36,952 bases of DNA, taken from Kocuria atrinae C3-8. GTDB taxonomy: Bacteria; Actinomycetota; Actinomycetes; Actinomycetales; Micrococcaceae. A program made the position numbers and the translations under genes. Numbering within the stretch: the first letter of the stretch is position 1; each line of letters begins with the position of its first letter. Location of the stretch: the NCBI RefSeq assembly GCF_000286355.1, contig NZ_AJXN01000013.1, positions 1 through 36,952 on the forward strand. Reading direction: 5' to 3'. Shown one piece after another: positions 17,161 through 25,276 of this stretch. A model generated the notes under the pieces. It was not told the origin of the DNA, did no database searches, and was given only the letters and a program-made list of their open reading frames with translations.

Positions 17161-19167
17161 TCAGGCCGTTTTTTCTGCACTTTCCCGCGAATGGACCGCA
17201 TTCTTCTGAACTGGAATGACGCGGATCCACCAGAAACTATGCGCGTCCAACAAGATGCCACTGCGCAGGTCCAGGGTGCCGTTACCGTGCAATTCCACGC
17301 CGGTGGGCAGGAATCCGGACAGCGTTTCCCCGGTCACGAACTGTGACCAATCACTGAAGTTGGCCAGGCACAACACCACGCTGTGTTCGCCGGGGCGTTG
17401 ATAGCCCAGCACGTGCGGGTTGTGGGTTTCGAAGGGGATCAGCCGGGTGCCGTCGAACTCCTCGGTCTGTTGTCGGACCGAGATCATTCGTTGGATGCCG
17501 CCGAAAATGCGCCCCTGCACGGAAAAAAGATCGTGGCGCCGTTCGTAATCGGACTGCGAGTATTCCGGTCGATGGACCCAGCGGGCATCAAGAGCATTGT
17601 CCGGGTTGTGGTCCCAGTCCGGGTCGTTGAGCTGACCGACCTCGTCCCCCAGGTAGATCAAGGGAACCCCGCCGGTGCTCATGGCCAGCGAGTAGGCCAA
17701 CAGGATGCGGTCCGCCGCCGGGCCGGGCTCGGTCTCCAAACCCATGAGAGAAGCCGTCGTGCCGCAGATCCGGCAGTCCCCGGTGCGCGGGTTGTCCTGG
17801 AACGCCACACCGTGGGCAAAGCTGCCCTCGAACCGGCCGGTGTAGAAGCCGTTCAAGAAGCGGCGGTGATCGTGTCCGTTGATCCCCAGCCGAGCGGCGT
17901 CCTCGTCCGAGAACGTCCAGCCGATGTCATCGTGACTGCGCACGTAATTGACCCAGGCGGTGCCCTCAGGAGTAGCGTGCCGCTCGTTGAGCGCCAATTG
18001 CAGCAGGGCAACCTTGCGAGTCGCGCTGGCCTCCCACCCAAGAGCCATTTGCAGCGGGTTGTACGACAACGTGCACTGGTCGGTGTGGATATAGCGAACC
18101 ACCTCGTCCGGGTGCACGATGGCCTCGGACTTGAACTCCGTGGCGGGGGCGGCCAGCTTGACCATCGCCTTGAACGCACGCAGCAAATCGTGCACCTGCG
18201 GCTGGGATTCGCACGTAGTTCCCAACTGCTTCCAGATGAACGCCACCGCATCCAGCCGCAACACCTGCGCACCCTGATTGGCCAGGAACAGCATTTCGGA
18301 TGCCATGGCCCGGAACACCGCGGGATTGGAATAGTTCAGATCCCACTGGAAACGGTGGAACGTGGTCCACACCCAGCGGGGATCCTCTTCCGAACCACTG
18401 GCGGCGCGGCCGGCGGGGGTGGCATCCACACGGGTGAACACCCCCGGATGGTCATCAGGGAAGATCTCGCGCACGGTTTCCTCGAACTGGGCGGGCACGA
18501 TGCGGTTCGGATAAATCCAGTAGAACTGCTCGTAGAACGGGTCTCCCGCCGCGGCGGCCTGGGCCCATTCATGTTCGTTGGAGGTGTGGTTGAAGACGAA
18601 GTCCAGCACCAGGGCAATACCCTCCGCGCGTAGTTCTTCCGCGAGTTGTGCCAGCTCGTTCATGGTGCCCAGCGCCGGATCCACACGCCGGTAGGAGGAC
18701 ACGGCATAGCCGCCGTCCGAATTGCCCTCGGGGCACTCGTACAACGGCATCAGGTGCAGGTAATTGAGGCCCAATTCCTTGAAGTACGGGATGCGCTCAC
18801 GCAGTCCGGCAATGGAACCGGCGTAGCGGTCCACGTAGCAGACACCACCCACAGCTTCACGGGACAGGAACCACGACGGTTCGTCTTCGCGCTCCACATC
18901 GAGTTCCTTGAGGCCCTCCGGGCGCGCTGCATAGGAGTCCCACGCCGTGAGCACGCTGGCCGCGGCCAGATCCCAGAAATCCGTGCGCTCCCCATAGACG
19001 GCGCGCAGCCCGGTGACGAGCTGACCGGCGTACTTGCTGAGCCTGCGTAGGAAGACCTCGCGGTCCGCAGTACTGACACGGTCGTCCTGACTCAGGCGCC
19101 GCTTCATGGCACCGATGAGCTCGTCGCGGCTCGTGACGGTCGGGAGGATCATTTCCTGTTGATACAT
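17161..19167 (-). CDS. ams: Amylosucrase (GH13 family)
   Basis: An intact 668-residue glucan-forming enzyme. Amylosucrase splits sucrose and adds the glucose to an alpha-1,4-glucan, releasing fructose. The sequence follows the Neisseria-type enzyme closely: VGGVCYVDRYAGSIAGL, LGLNYLHLMPLYECPEG, SDGGYAVSSYRRVDPALGT, DFVFNHTSNEHEWA, REIFPDDHPGVFT and WDLNYSNPAVFRAMASEM. The catalytic Asp is in VLRLDAVAFIWK, the acid/base Glu in EFKSEAIVHP and the transition-state Asp in YVRSHDDIGWTF. It has no signal peptide, so it is probably intracellular and uses imported sucrose. ATG 19167 has GAGGAGA about 7 nt upstream. A LacI-type palindrome lies 143 bp before the start. No sucrose transporter or LacI gene is within the window. 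Confidence 0.93.
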   Translation of the reverse strand: MYQQEMILPTVTSRDELIGAMKRRLSQDDRVSTADREVFLRRLSKYAGQLVTGLRAVYGERTDFWDLAAASVLTAWDSYAARPEGLKELDVEREDEPSWFLSREAVGGVCYVDRYAGSIAGLRERIPYFKELGLNYLHLMPLYECPEGNSDGGYAVSSYRRVDPALGTMNELAQLAEELRAEGIALVLDFVFNHTSNEHEWAQAAAAGDPFYEQFYWIYPNRIVPAQFEETVREIFPDDHPGVFTRVDATPAGRAASGSEEDPRWVWTTFHRFQWDLNYSNPAVFRAMASEMLFLANQGAQVLRLDAVAFIWKQLGTTCESQPQVHDLLRAFKAMVKLAAPATEFKSEAIVHPDEVVRYIHTDQCTLSYNPLQMALGWEASATRKVALLQLALNERHATPEGTAWVNYVRSHDDIGWTFSDEDAARLGINGHDHRRFLNGFYTGRFEGSFAHGVAFQDNPRTGDCRICGTTASLMGLETEPGPAADRILLAYSLAMSTGGVPLIYLGDEVGQLNDPDWDHNPDNALDARWVHRPEYSQSDYERRHDLFSVQGRIFGGIQRMISVRQQTEEFDGTRLIPFETHNPHVLGYQRPGEHSVVLCLANFSDWSQFVTGETLSGFLPTGVELHGNGTLDLRSGILLDAHSFWWIRVIPVQKNAVHSRESAEKTA

Positions 19168-19302
19168 GGTGCGGTCTCCTCGGTCTCCTCACGCACTGCG
19201 CAATCCACTGTGTGAGGTGGTTCCGAGCTCGAGATCCCCCTTGACGCCGAGCCCTTTCGGACAGTGCCACCATCCGATGAATCGTGGCTTCCCCAGCATA
19301 GA

Positions 19303-19329
19303 CACCTTCGTTAGTGCGCTAACAAGGTG
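19303..19329. promoter_or_regulatory. LacI-type operator upstream of amylosucrase
   Basis: The core GTTAGTGCGCTAAC (19310-19323) is a 12/14 palindrome with the central CG typical of LacI/GalR-family operators. It is flanked by CACCTT (19303-19308) and AAGGTG (19324-19329), a second perfect pair. Its position before a sucrose-using gene fits sugar-responsive repression; the regulator itself is not in the window. Confidence 0.5.
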
Positions 19330-19373
19330 ACGCGTACGTGTCGCATTCCGTAACCCTACGTTTACTGCACAGG

Positions 19374-19509
19374 TTGTGCACAGAGTTATCCACAGGTGTG
19401 GACACTGCGGCGTGTCGAACGAGAATTGACCTGCTCAAACACTGTGTTTGAGCAGGTCAACCTCTGTTTCGCCCAATGCCCACGTACTGTGGACATCCCC
19501 TGTGGAAAC
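19374..19509. repeat. Second cluster of DnaA-box-like 9-mers
   Basis: TTGTGCACA (19374-19382, +) and TTATCCACA (19386-19394, +) are the best matches. GTGTCCACA (19397-19405, -), ATGTCCACA (19488-19496, -) and GTTTCCACA (19501-19509, -) share the TCCACA core. With the 16.8-17.1 kb cluster, these sites flank the amylosucrase gene. Confidence 0.55.
19426..19460. terminator. 17-bp inverted repeat after the OpuC operon
   Basis: TTGACCTGCTCAAACAC (19426-19442) and GTGTTTGAGCAGGTCAA (19444-19460) are perfect inverted repeats around a single T. It lies about 50 bp past the stop of the minus-strand binding-protein gene, so it is probably a terminator, although the T run is short (TTCTCG). Confidence 0.55.
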
Positions 19510-20459
19510 TAGGACTGGTAGTCGTTGTCCGAGAGCCATTCGGCGGCGGCATCAGCCGGGTTCATTTGCTGTTCACCGCTCACCTTGCGGTTGAGATCGA
19601 TCAGATCCTGGGTGGTCAGCTTGCTCGAGAACTCGTTGAGCGCGTCCTGGGCCTCCTGCGGGAGGCGGTCCGGAGCGGTCAGCGGCAGCACCTGCTGCGC
19701 GATGAAGTTGTTCTTGGGATCCTCCAGAACCACCAGGTTCTCCTCTTCGACGGCCGGGGTGGTCGTGAAGATGTTGGCCACCTGCACGTCACCGCTCGTG
19801 AGGGCCTGCACGGTCAGGGGGCCGGAGCTGTCATTGATGGGCTCGAAGGACTTGAAGGTGCAGTTGTACTTCTCTTCCAGGCCATCCACGCCGTAGGCGC
19901 GTTCCTGGAACTCGGGCGGGCCGGCCATGATGAACTCGCCGCACACGGGCGCCATGTCCTCGATGGACTTCAGGGAGTGCTCATCCGCGGTGGACTGGGT
20001 GACCACCAACGAGTCCTTGTTTTCGGCGTCGGAGGCTTCCAGCACGGACAGCCCCTCGGTTTCCAGCGCACCCGGAAGCGCTCCCATGATGTCCTCGGCG
20101 GAGGACTGAGTAGCATCCTCATCAACGAACAGCAGCAGGTTGCCGGAGTAATCCGGAACCACGTCCACGGAACCGTCCTTAATGGCGCCGGTGTAGGCCT
20201 CGCGAGCGCCGATGCCCGCGTTGGTCTCCACGGTGAACCCGGCGTCCTTCAGCACACCCGAGTACAGTTCCGCGATCACCTGGGATTCGGGGAAGTCCGC
20301 CGAACCCACGGTGATGGACTCCGAAGACCCGCCCGAAGCGGCGTCGTCACCCGAATCGTCGAGCGGATCGGAACCGCCGCCGCATGCGGTGAGCACGAGC
20401 GCCAGGGCGAAGAACCCGGCCAGCCACGCGCCCGCGCGCCGAATAAGTGAAAAGGTCAT
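19509..20459 (-). CDS. Glycine betaine/choline ABC transporter, substrate-binding lipoprotein (OpuCC/ProX-type)
   Basis: A 316-residue binding protein anchored to the outer face of the membrane. The start MTFSLIRRAGAWLAGFFALA leads into the lipobox LTAC, which gives lipid-modified Cys26 followed by GGG and a Ser/Asp linker. The mature part belongs to the OpuAC/OpuBC class: ITVGSADFPESQVIAELYSGVL, VETNAGIGAREAYTGAIKDGSVDVVPDYSGNLLLF and the C-terminal QVLPLTAPDRLPQEAQDALNEF. It captures compatible solutes (choline, glycine betaine or related). ATG 20459 is chosen because the signal sequence begins there; it overlaps the permease stop (ATGA), so it is the last gene of the four-gene import operon. 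It is intact. Confidence 0.9.
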   Translation of the reverse strand: MTFSLIRRAGAWLAGFFALALVLTACGGGSDPLDDSGDDAASGGSSESITVGSADFPESQVIAELYSGVLKDAGFTVETNAGIGAREAYTGAIKDGSVDVVPDYSGNLLLFVDEDATQSSAEDIMGALPGALETEGLSVLEASDAENKDSLVVTQSTADEHSLKSIEDMAPVCGEFIMAGPPEFQERAYGVDGLEEKYNCTFKSFEPINDSSGPLTVQALTSGDVQVANIFTTTPAVEEENLVVLEDPKNNFIAQQVLPLTAPDRLPQEAQDALNEFSSKLTTQDLIDLNRKVSGEQQMNPADAAAEWLSDNDYQS

Positions 20460-21129
20460 GAGCGTTCTCCTGCCAATCTGAGCCCCGGCGAGGTCACCAG
20501 GCGTTGAATCAGAGCCAATATTGCATCTGCGGCGAGCGCGAGCACCGCCACGAGCACCACGGAAGCCAGCATGCGTGAGTAGTCGCGCACGGCCAGCCCG
20601 TCGATCAAGTATCTCCCCAGGCCACCCAAGTTGATGTAGGCCACGATGGTCACGGTCGCGAGCACCTGCAGCGCCGCGTTGCGAATACCGCCCAGGATCA
20701 CGGGCAGCGCCACGGGGATTTCCACGCGCGTCAGCGTCTGCCGCTCGGTCATGCCCATGGCGCGGGCACCGTCCACGAGCGCGGGATTCACCGAGGCGAT
20801 CCCGGAGTACGTGCCGACAGGATGGGCGGGATGGCCAGCAGCACGAGGGCCAGGATGGGCGGCATGAGGCCGAGCCCCATGAGCAGGGTGAACAGGTCAG
20901 CAGACCCAGCGTGGTAGGGATCGCAGAGCGCCCGTAATCCCGACCACCACGCCGCTTCCGCGCCCGGTGTGACCCACCCACAGCCCCAGCGGCACGGCAA
21001 TCACCAGGGCGATGGCCATGGTCAGGCCCGTGTAGCGAGGTGTTCGAGCATGCGCTGCGGGATGCCGGAGGCGCCGGTCCAATTGGTGGGGTCGGTGAGG
21101 AACTCGATGGCCTGGTCGATCAGGTTCAT
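20456..21129 (-). CDS. OpuC-type ABC transporter permease 2 (four frameshifts)
   Basis: Inner-membrane permease of the osmoprotectant importer. The pieces join into MNLIDQAIEFLTDPTNWTG, MLEHLAYTGLTMAIALVIAV, GALRSLPTLGLLTLFTLLMG, LALVLLAIPPILSGTYSGIA and the EAA-loop segment VDGARAMGMTERQTLTRVEIPVALPVILGG, followed by ATVTIVAYINLGGLGRYL. Four single-base losses break it, near 21035, 20913, 20895 and 20814; each removes one base from a C or G run on the coding strand. Restoring them gives 225 residues, the normal length for an OpuB/OpuC permease. ATG 21129 overlaps the stop of permease 1 (ATGA). Uncorrected, only a C-terminal fragment of about 111 residues would be called. Confidence 0.88.
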
Positions 21130-21908
21130 GCCTTGGCACCCCCTGATTCGACGCTGGCAATGGAGCGGGCGCGCTGGGAGTCTTCGTCCTGAGTCTCGGT
21201 CTCGTGGCCAGCAACAGAGCGCTTGCCTGTGCCGTCACCGCGCCGTCCCCGGCCTCCATTGCCGTTACTGACCTGCCCCGCCCGGCGCCACCGAGTGAGC
21301 ACGTGACCAACCAAGCGCAGCAGCTGATCCAGCAGCACGGCCAGGATCACGGTGGCGATGATGCCCACCACGATCTCGGACATGATGGAGCGCCGCAGCC
21401 CGTCCGTGAACAACGTGCCCAGGGATTGGATGCCGATCACCGCGCCCACCGACACCATGGAAATATTCGACACCGTGGCCACACGCAGGCCCGCAATCAT
21501 CACGGGCACCGCTAGCGGCAGTTCCACGCCGAAGAAGCGGCGCACGGGCTTGTAACCCATGGCCGTGGCGGCCTGCAGGATGTCCTTGTCCACGGCCTCG
21601 AACGCGTCCACGCACGAGCGCACCAAAATGGCGATCACATACAGGGTCAGCGCCACGATCACGTTGATCAGCGACGTCATCTGGGTGCCCAGGATCAGCG
21701 GCAACACCACGAACAGGGTGAGCGAGGGAATCGTGTAGAGCAGCGACGATCCGGTCACGAACAGTGGCCGCAGCCACTTGCTACCCGCGGCCAGCCGGGC
21801 CAGGGGCACCGAGATCAGCAGCCCCACGACCACGGGGATCACCGATTGCAGCAGGTGGGTTCCCGTGAGTTCGAAGACGGTCGACCAATTATTCGACAGC
21901 CAGTTCAC
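21126..21908 (-). CDS. OpuC-type ABC transporter permease 1
   Basis: An intact 260-residue permease of the osmoprotectant importer, with about five or six membrane helices (LLQSVIPVVVGLLISVPLARL, LLYTIPSLTLFVVLPLIL, INVIVALTLYVIAILV and IVVGIIATVILAVLL). The EAA loop that contacts the ATPase is visible in AATAMGYKPVRRFFGVELPLAVPVMIAGLR. The C-terminal ~50 residues are a hydrophilic Gly/Arg/Ser-rich tail not needed in most homologues. The start is GTG 21908, overlapping the ATPase TGA (GTGA), and its own stop overlaps the next permease, so the four import genes form one coupled operon: ATPase, permease 1, permease 2, binding protein. Confidence 0.9.
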   Translation of the reverse strand: MNWLSNNWSTVFELTGTHLLQSVIPVVVGLLISVPLARLAAGSKWLRPLFVTGSSLLYTIPSLTLFVVLPLILGTQMTSLINVIVALTLYVIAILVRSCVDAFEAVDKDILQAATAMGYKPVRRFFGVELPLAVPVMIAGLRVATVSNISMVSVGAVIGIQSLGTLFTDGLRRSIMSEIVVGIIATVILAVLLDQLLRLVGHVLTRWRRAGQVSNGNGGRGRRGDGTGKRSVAGHETETQDEDSQRARSIASVESGGAKA

Positions 21909-23136
21909 GGCTGCTCCCGCCGGTCGAAGCGCTCGTTGCGTTGCTCCTCGATTGCCCGCATGATTTCGTCACCGCGCAGGATGCCGGCCACGGAGCCGTC
22001 CTCGTGAACGGCCACGGCCTGGCCGGAGGGCGAGGACAGCGCGGCGTCCAGGGCGGTACGCAGTGAATCGCCGGCGCGCCAAAGCGTGCCACCCACGCGC
22101 AGCTCTTCGCGCGGCGCCGGGGTCCCGGCACCGTCCAGGGGCAGCCATCCCAGCGGTGCGTTCCGTTCGTTGACCAGCAGGATCCAACCCTCCGACGACG
22201 CCGTTCCCGCACCGTCTCGCACGCCGGCGTGCGTGACGTGGTCGGCGGCGTCGTGAGAACCGCCCTGAGCGCCGTCGGCTCCCAGGGAGCGGACGCGCCG
22301 TGGCCGGAATCGACCCGCGAGCGCTGGCCGGTCTCCGCGTTGAGCACCGTGACGGGGTGGACGGCCACGGGTGCGCGGTCGAAGGTCAGGGAACGGAAGC
22401 CGCGATCACGACCGATGAAGTCCGCCACGAAGTCATCGGCGGGTGCGCGCAGCAGCTCCTCAGGAGTGGCGTACTGGGCCAGTTTGCCGCCGCGGGCAAA
22501 AACGGCCACGCGGTTTCCGAGAGTAATGGCCTCGTCGATGTCGTGGGTGACGAAAACAATGGTGCGGTGTAGCCGCTTCTGCAGGTCCAGGAGTTCGCGC
22601 TGCAGGTCCTGACGCACCACGGGGTCCACCGCGGAGAAGGGTTCGTCCATGAGCAGGATGGGCGGGTCTGCGGCGAGCGCTCGAGCCACGCCCACGCGCT
22701 GCTGCTGGCCGCCGGACAACTGCGCCGGATAGCGGGTGGCCAGGGACTCGTCCAGACCCACGGACCCGAGGAGTTCGCGAGCGTTGGCACGCGCCGTGGA
22801 TTTGGAGACCCCGTTCAATCGGGGCACCGTGGCGATGTTGTCTTCCACCGTGCGATGGGGCATGAGCCCGGACTGCTGCATCACGTAGCCCATGGAACGG
22901 CGCAGCTGCGCGGCGGGGATGTCCGCCACGTTGCGACCATTGACCTCCACCGTGCCGGAGGAGGGTTCCACCATGCGATTGAGCATGCGGAGTGAGGTGG
23001 TTTTGCCGCAGCCGGAAGGACCGACGAACACGGTGAGTGAGCCGGTGGGGATCTCCAGATCCAGGTGATCCACTGCGGTGGTCCCGTTGGGGTACACCTT
23101 GCTCACGCCTGAATAGCGAATGGCCGTTTCGGTCAT
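21905..23136 (-). CDS. OpuC-type ABC transporter ATPase with CBS domains (one frameshift)
   Basis: ATP-binding subunit of the osmoprotectant importer, about 410 residues after correction. The nucleotide-binding domain has Walker A FVGPSGCGKTT, Q-loop MGYVMQQSGLMPHRT, signature LSGGQQQRVGVARAL, Walker B ILLMDEPFSAVDP and H-loop FVTHDIDEA. A C-terminal CBS-type region follows (GWILLVNERNAPLGWLPLDG, then GQAVAVHEDGSVAGILRGDEIM), which in OpuA/OpuC proteins senses ionic strength or nucleotides. The frame breaks near 22286, where a C is lost from a CCCC run; correction joins APLGADGAQGG to the CBS part. ATG 23136 is preferred because homologues start at this strand, but ATG 23169 and 23187 are also in frame. 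It is the first gene of the operon and divergent from the CobW-like gene. Confidence 0.9.
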
Positions 23137-23231
23137 GCCCTTGAAGTCCCTTCCGTGACGTGCATTCATCCTATCCAGGGAGATCATCAGTGTGCTCCCT
23201 TATTTCGTGGTGTTGTCATGCGTTTGTTTTT

Positions 23232-23246
23232 TGAGAACCATTCTTA
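23232..23246. promoter_or_regulatory. Fur/Zur-family-like operator before the CobW-like gene
   Basis: TGAGAACCATTCTTA is an AT-rich 15-mer palindrome (five of six arm pairs) 13 bp upstream of the ATG at 23260. It lies in a likely promoter (TTGTTT, 17-bp spacer, TTAGAG). Length, centre and the downstream zinc-free L36 gene suggest Zur; this is inference. Confidence 0.5.
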
Positions 23247-23259
23247 TTAGAGTGGCGGC

Positions 23260-24507
23260 ATGCGTTTCGTCATCGTCAGCTCCCTGGATGCCCTGGCACG
23301 CCTGGCTGCCGCGAAGTACCTGGCCCGCCGCTGGCCCTCGGCTGAATTCATCCGGTGGGACATCACTGCGGACGGCGCCTGATGCGCAAGCATCACCGCA
23401 ACGGAAACCTCCGCTTCCTACACGCGTCGCCACTAGACGTCGCGCATGCCGGCCACCCGGACCAGGACGCCGCAGCTCGTCACGACCTTGCCCACCACGT
23501 GGCCCCACAAACCTCCGCGTCCGCAGATGATGAGCTCACCGTATTGCTGCTCCCCATGGGGTTCCCGTCAGAGGAAGCCGTGGCCGCACTGCGCCCCTCG
23601 GGACGAGCCCCCGAATCCCCGGAGGTCCACGTTCAGTCGGTGATTTTCGCCGTGGATCCCGAAACCGTGGAAGACACCCTGTGGGACGTGTCCCCCGCCG
23701 TGGAAGTCGACTCGCGTCCTGAACTTCCCACCGTCCATGCAACCCAGAAGGGCGAGCCCCACTTCATACCCGAACGGGAATACTGCCGAACCACCGGTGA
23801 GTTCCTGGCCGCGGAAGTTGCCTATAGCTCCAGCCTGCTCGCGGTCAACAACCTGGATGCCGCTCTGGCGCCGCATCATCCCGATCGCTGGGAACGCGGT
23901 ATAGAACTCATCGGCGAGATCGCCCCGCACCTGACCATCGTGGATGCCACGGCCACGCCCCGCCGCAGCTCCTCCACGCACGCCGGGATGTTCGCGAGCT
24001 TCGACGAACACGCCGCGAAGCAGCGGCGTAGTCCGGGGAGCATTCCCGAGTACGACGGCGCCGCGGCATCGACCGTCGTGTTGCGCACCTCCCAGCCTGT
24101 GGACCCGCGATGTTCCATCGCGCCTGGGCACGATGGTCGCCGGCGCCTGCCGCGTGCGGGGAACGGTGCATTTCCACGCGGATCCGTCCCGCACCGTGGC
24201 CATCGAGGGGGTGGGGCCGCACGTGTGGTTCGAACCCAAGGAGCCGGAACCCATGACGCTCGACTACATCGCGTCCGTGTTGAACGCGAGCACTGCGGAG
24301 AACGCCCTGCCGGGCCGATCCGCGCAACACGTCTCGCTGTTACCCGATGGGCTGTGTGGCTGCGCGATTGCGGTCACCGGGTCGTTCCTGGACGGCGGGC
24401 AACTGCACGAACCACTTCAGGCCGCCACGGGTGGCCCACCGAACGAGCCGTCCCCGGCCAACCCCTTTCAAGACAACCCGCCACACACCACAAAGGAGAC
24501 ACCATGA
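23260..24507 (+). CDS. CobW-like protein lacking the P-loop, probable zinc-homeostasis unit (three frameshifts)
   Basis: About 416 residues after correction. The order of segments resembles the actinobacterial CobW/COG0523-like proteins placed in zinc-starvation operons: [21 protein letters not shown] at the start, [39 protein letters not shown], and a CobW C-terminal-like part ([29 protein letters not shown]). The canonical GxxGxGK P-loop and CxCC metal motif of CobW are absent; instead residues ~43-85 are His-rich (eight His). Frame breaks are near 23378 (GCCCTG to GCCTG) and twice around 24110-24123. Its TGA overlaps the rpmJ ATG (ATGA). Identity as a GTPase is therefore doubtful; a metal-binding role is more likely. 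Assignment is moderate. Confidence 0.65.
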
Positions 24508-24625
24508 AGGTCCGTAATTCGCTACGCGCGCTCAAGAAGATTCCCGGTTCCCAGATCGTGCGACGTCGCGGCCGCACCTACGTGATCAACAAGAAGAACC
24601 CGCGCATGAAGGCCCGCCAAGCTGA
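24504..24625 (+). CDS. rpmJ: 50S ribosomal protein L36, zinc-free (C-minus) paralogue (one frameshift at the last codon)
   Basis: A 40-residue protein beginning [20 protein letters not shown] and ending in [14 protein letters not shown] after one G is restored near 24621 (AAGGCTGA reduced to AAGCTGA). The four metal ligands (three Cys and one His) of standard L36 are missing, which defines the C-minus form that replaces zinc-binding L36 when zinc is scarce. In actinobacteria such paralogues are known Zur targets. AAAGGAGA provides a strong RBS, and the ATG overlaps the upstream TGA. It is too short for most gene finders when the terminal base is lost. It converges with a DUF421 gene 15 bp downstream. 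Confidence 0.92.
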
Positions 24626-24639
24626 ACCCAGACCGTGCC

Positions 24640-25257
24640 TCAGGCCTGCCGATGATCACTCCGGTGGTCATCGGCAGTCTCGTCTGCGGCGAGAAACTCG
24701 GCGGGAATCCGGTCGGCACCGGCCACGTCCGTGAGCAATTGGGGGTCGATGGGAACGCCGCGGCGCAGCACGCTGATACCGCCGCCGGGCTCATGGAGCA
24801 CGCAGGCGATCTCCTCGTAGGAACGAACACCCGCGCGACGCAACGCCCCGTGCAATTCCCAGATGGTGATGTGTGAGCGTTTGAGCGTCTTCTCTTGGAT
24901 CTCCGGGCCGATCATGAGCAACCGTGCCGGGCTGTTCATGAGTTTGTGCACGCGCATCGAGGAACGCAGCTGGCCGAACACGGCCTCCAGAATGAACAGG
25001 GTGGCCAGACCCAGGATGCCGCTGGTCAATGTGGGCGGGTGACCAAGGATCACACGGCCGGCCACCGATCCGAGCATGACCGTGACGACCACATCGAAGG
25101 TCGACATGGCCATGAGTACGCGCTGACCGAAGATGCGCACGAACAGCAGGAAAGCCACGTAGATCCCCACCGCGGACAGCACCACGGCGATTGCATGTGA
25201 TCCCGTAATGCCCAGTTCCTCGAACAACTGGTCGGGAAGTGAGACGTTCATCGGCAT
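24640..25257 (-). CDS. DUF421/YetF-like membrane protein
   Basis: An intact 205-residue protein. Three membrane helices lie near the start ([57 protein letters not shown]), followed by the DUF421 domain with [36 protein letters not shown] and [18 protein letters not shown]. The hallmark FGQR and SVAG segments match YetF-type proteins, whose function is unresolved. MPMNVS (25257) or MNVS (25251) are alternative starts. It lies 19 bp downstream of the ABC exporter gene on the same strand, so both are probably co-transcribed. Confidence 0.85.
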   Translation of the reverse strand: MPMNVSLPDQLFEELGITGSHAIAVVLSAVGIYVAFLLFVRIFGQRVLMAMSTFDVVVTVMLGSVAGRVILGHPPTLTSGILGLATLFILEAVFGQLRSSMRVHKLMNSPARLLMIGPEIQEKTLKRSHITIWELHGALRRAGVRSYEEIACVLHEPGGGISVLRRGVPIDPQLLTDVAGADRIPAEFLAADETADDHRSDHRQA

Positions 25258-25276
25258 GACGTTAGATTAGGCTCGC

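Larger units (their letters stand above)
19168..19508. other. Gene-free region between amylosucrase and the OpuC operon
   Basis: This 341-bp stretch contains the amylosucrase RBS, a LacI-type palindrome (19303-19329), several TCCACA-core 9-mers (19374-19509) and a 17-bp inverted repeat (19426-19460). No coding sequence is seen. Confidence 0.7.

Noticed and set aside
17383..18633. A 416-residue plus-strand frame across amylosucrase
   Set aside because: It is antisense to an intact, highly conserved enzyme gene and shows no motif, RBS or domain.
24225..24240. tRNA T-arm-like GGTTCGAACCC
   Set aside because: It lies within the CobW-like reading frame and no cloverleaf can be built around it.
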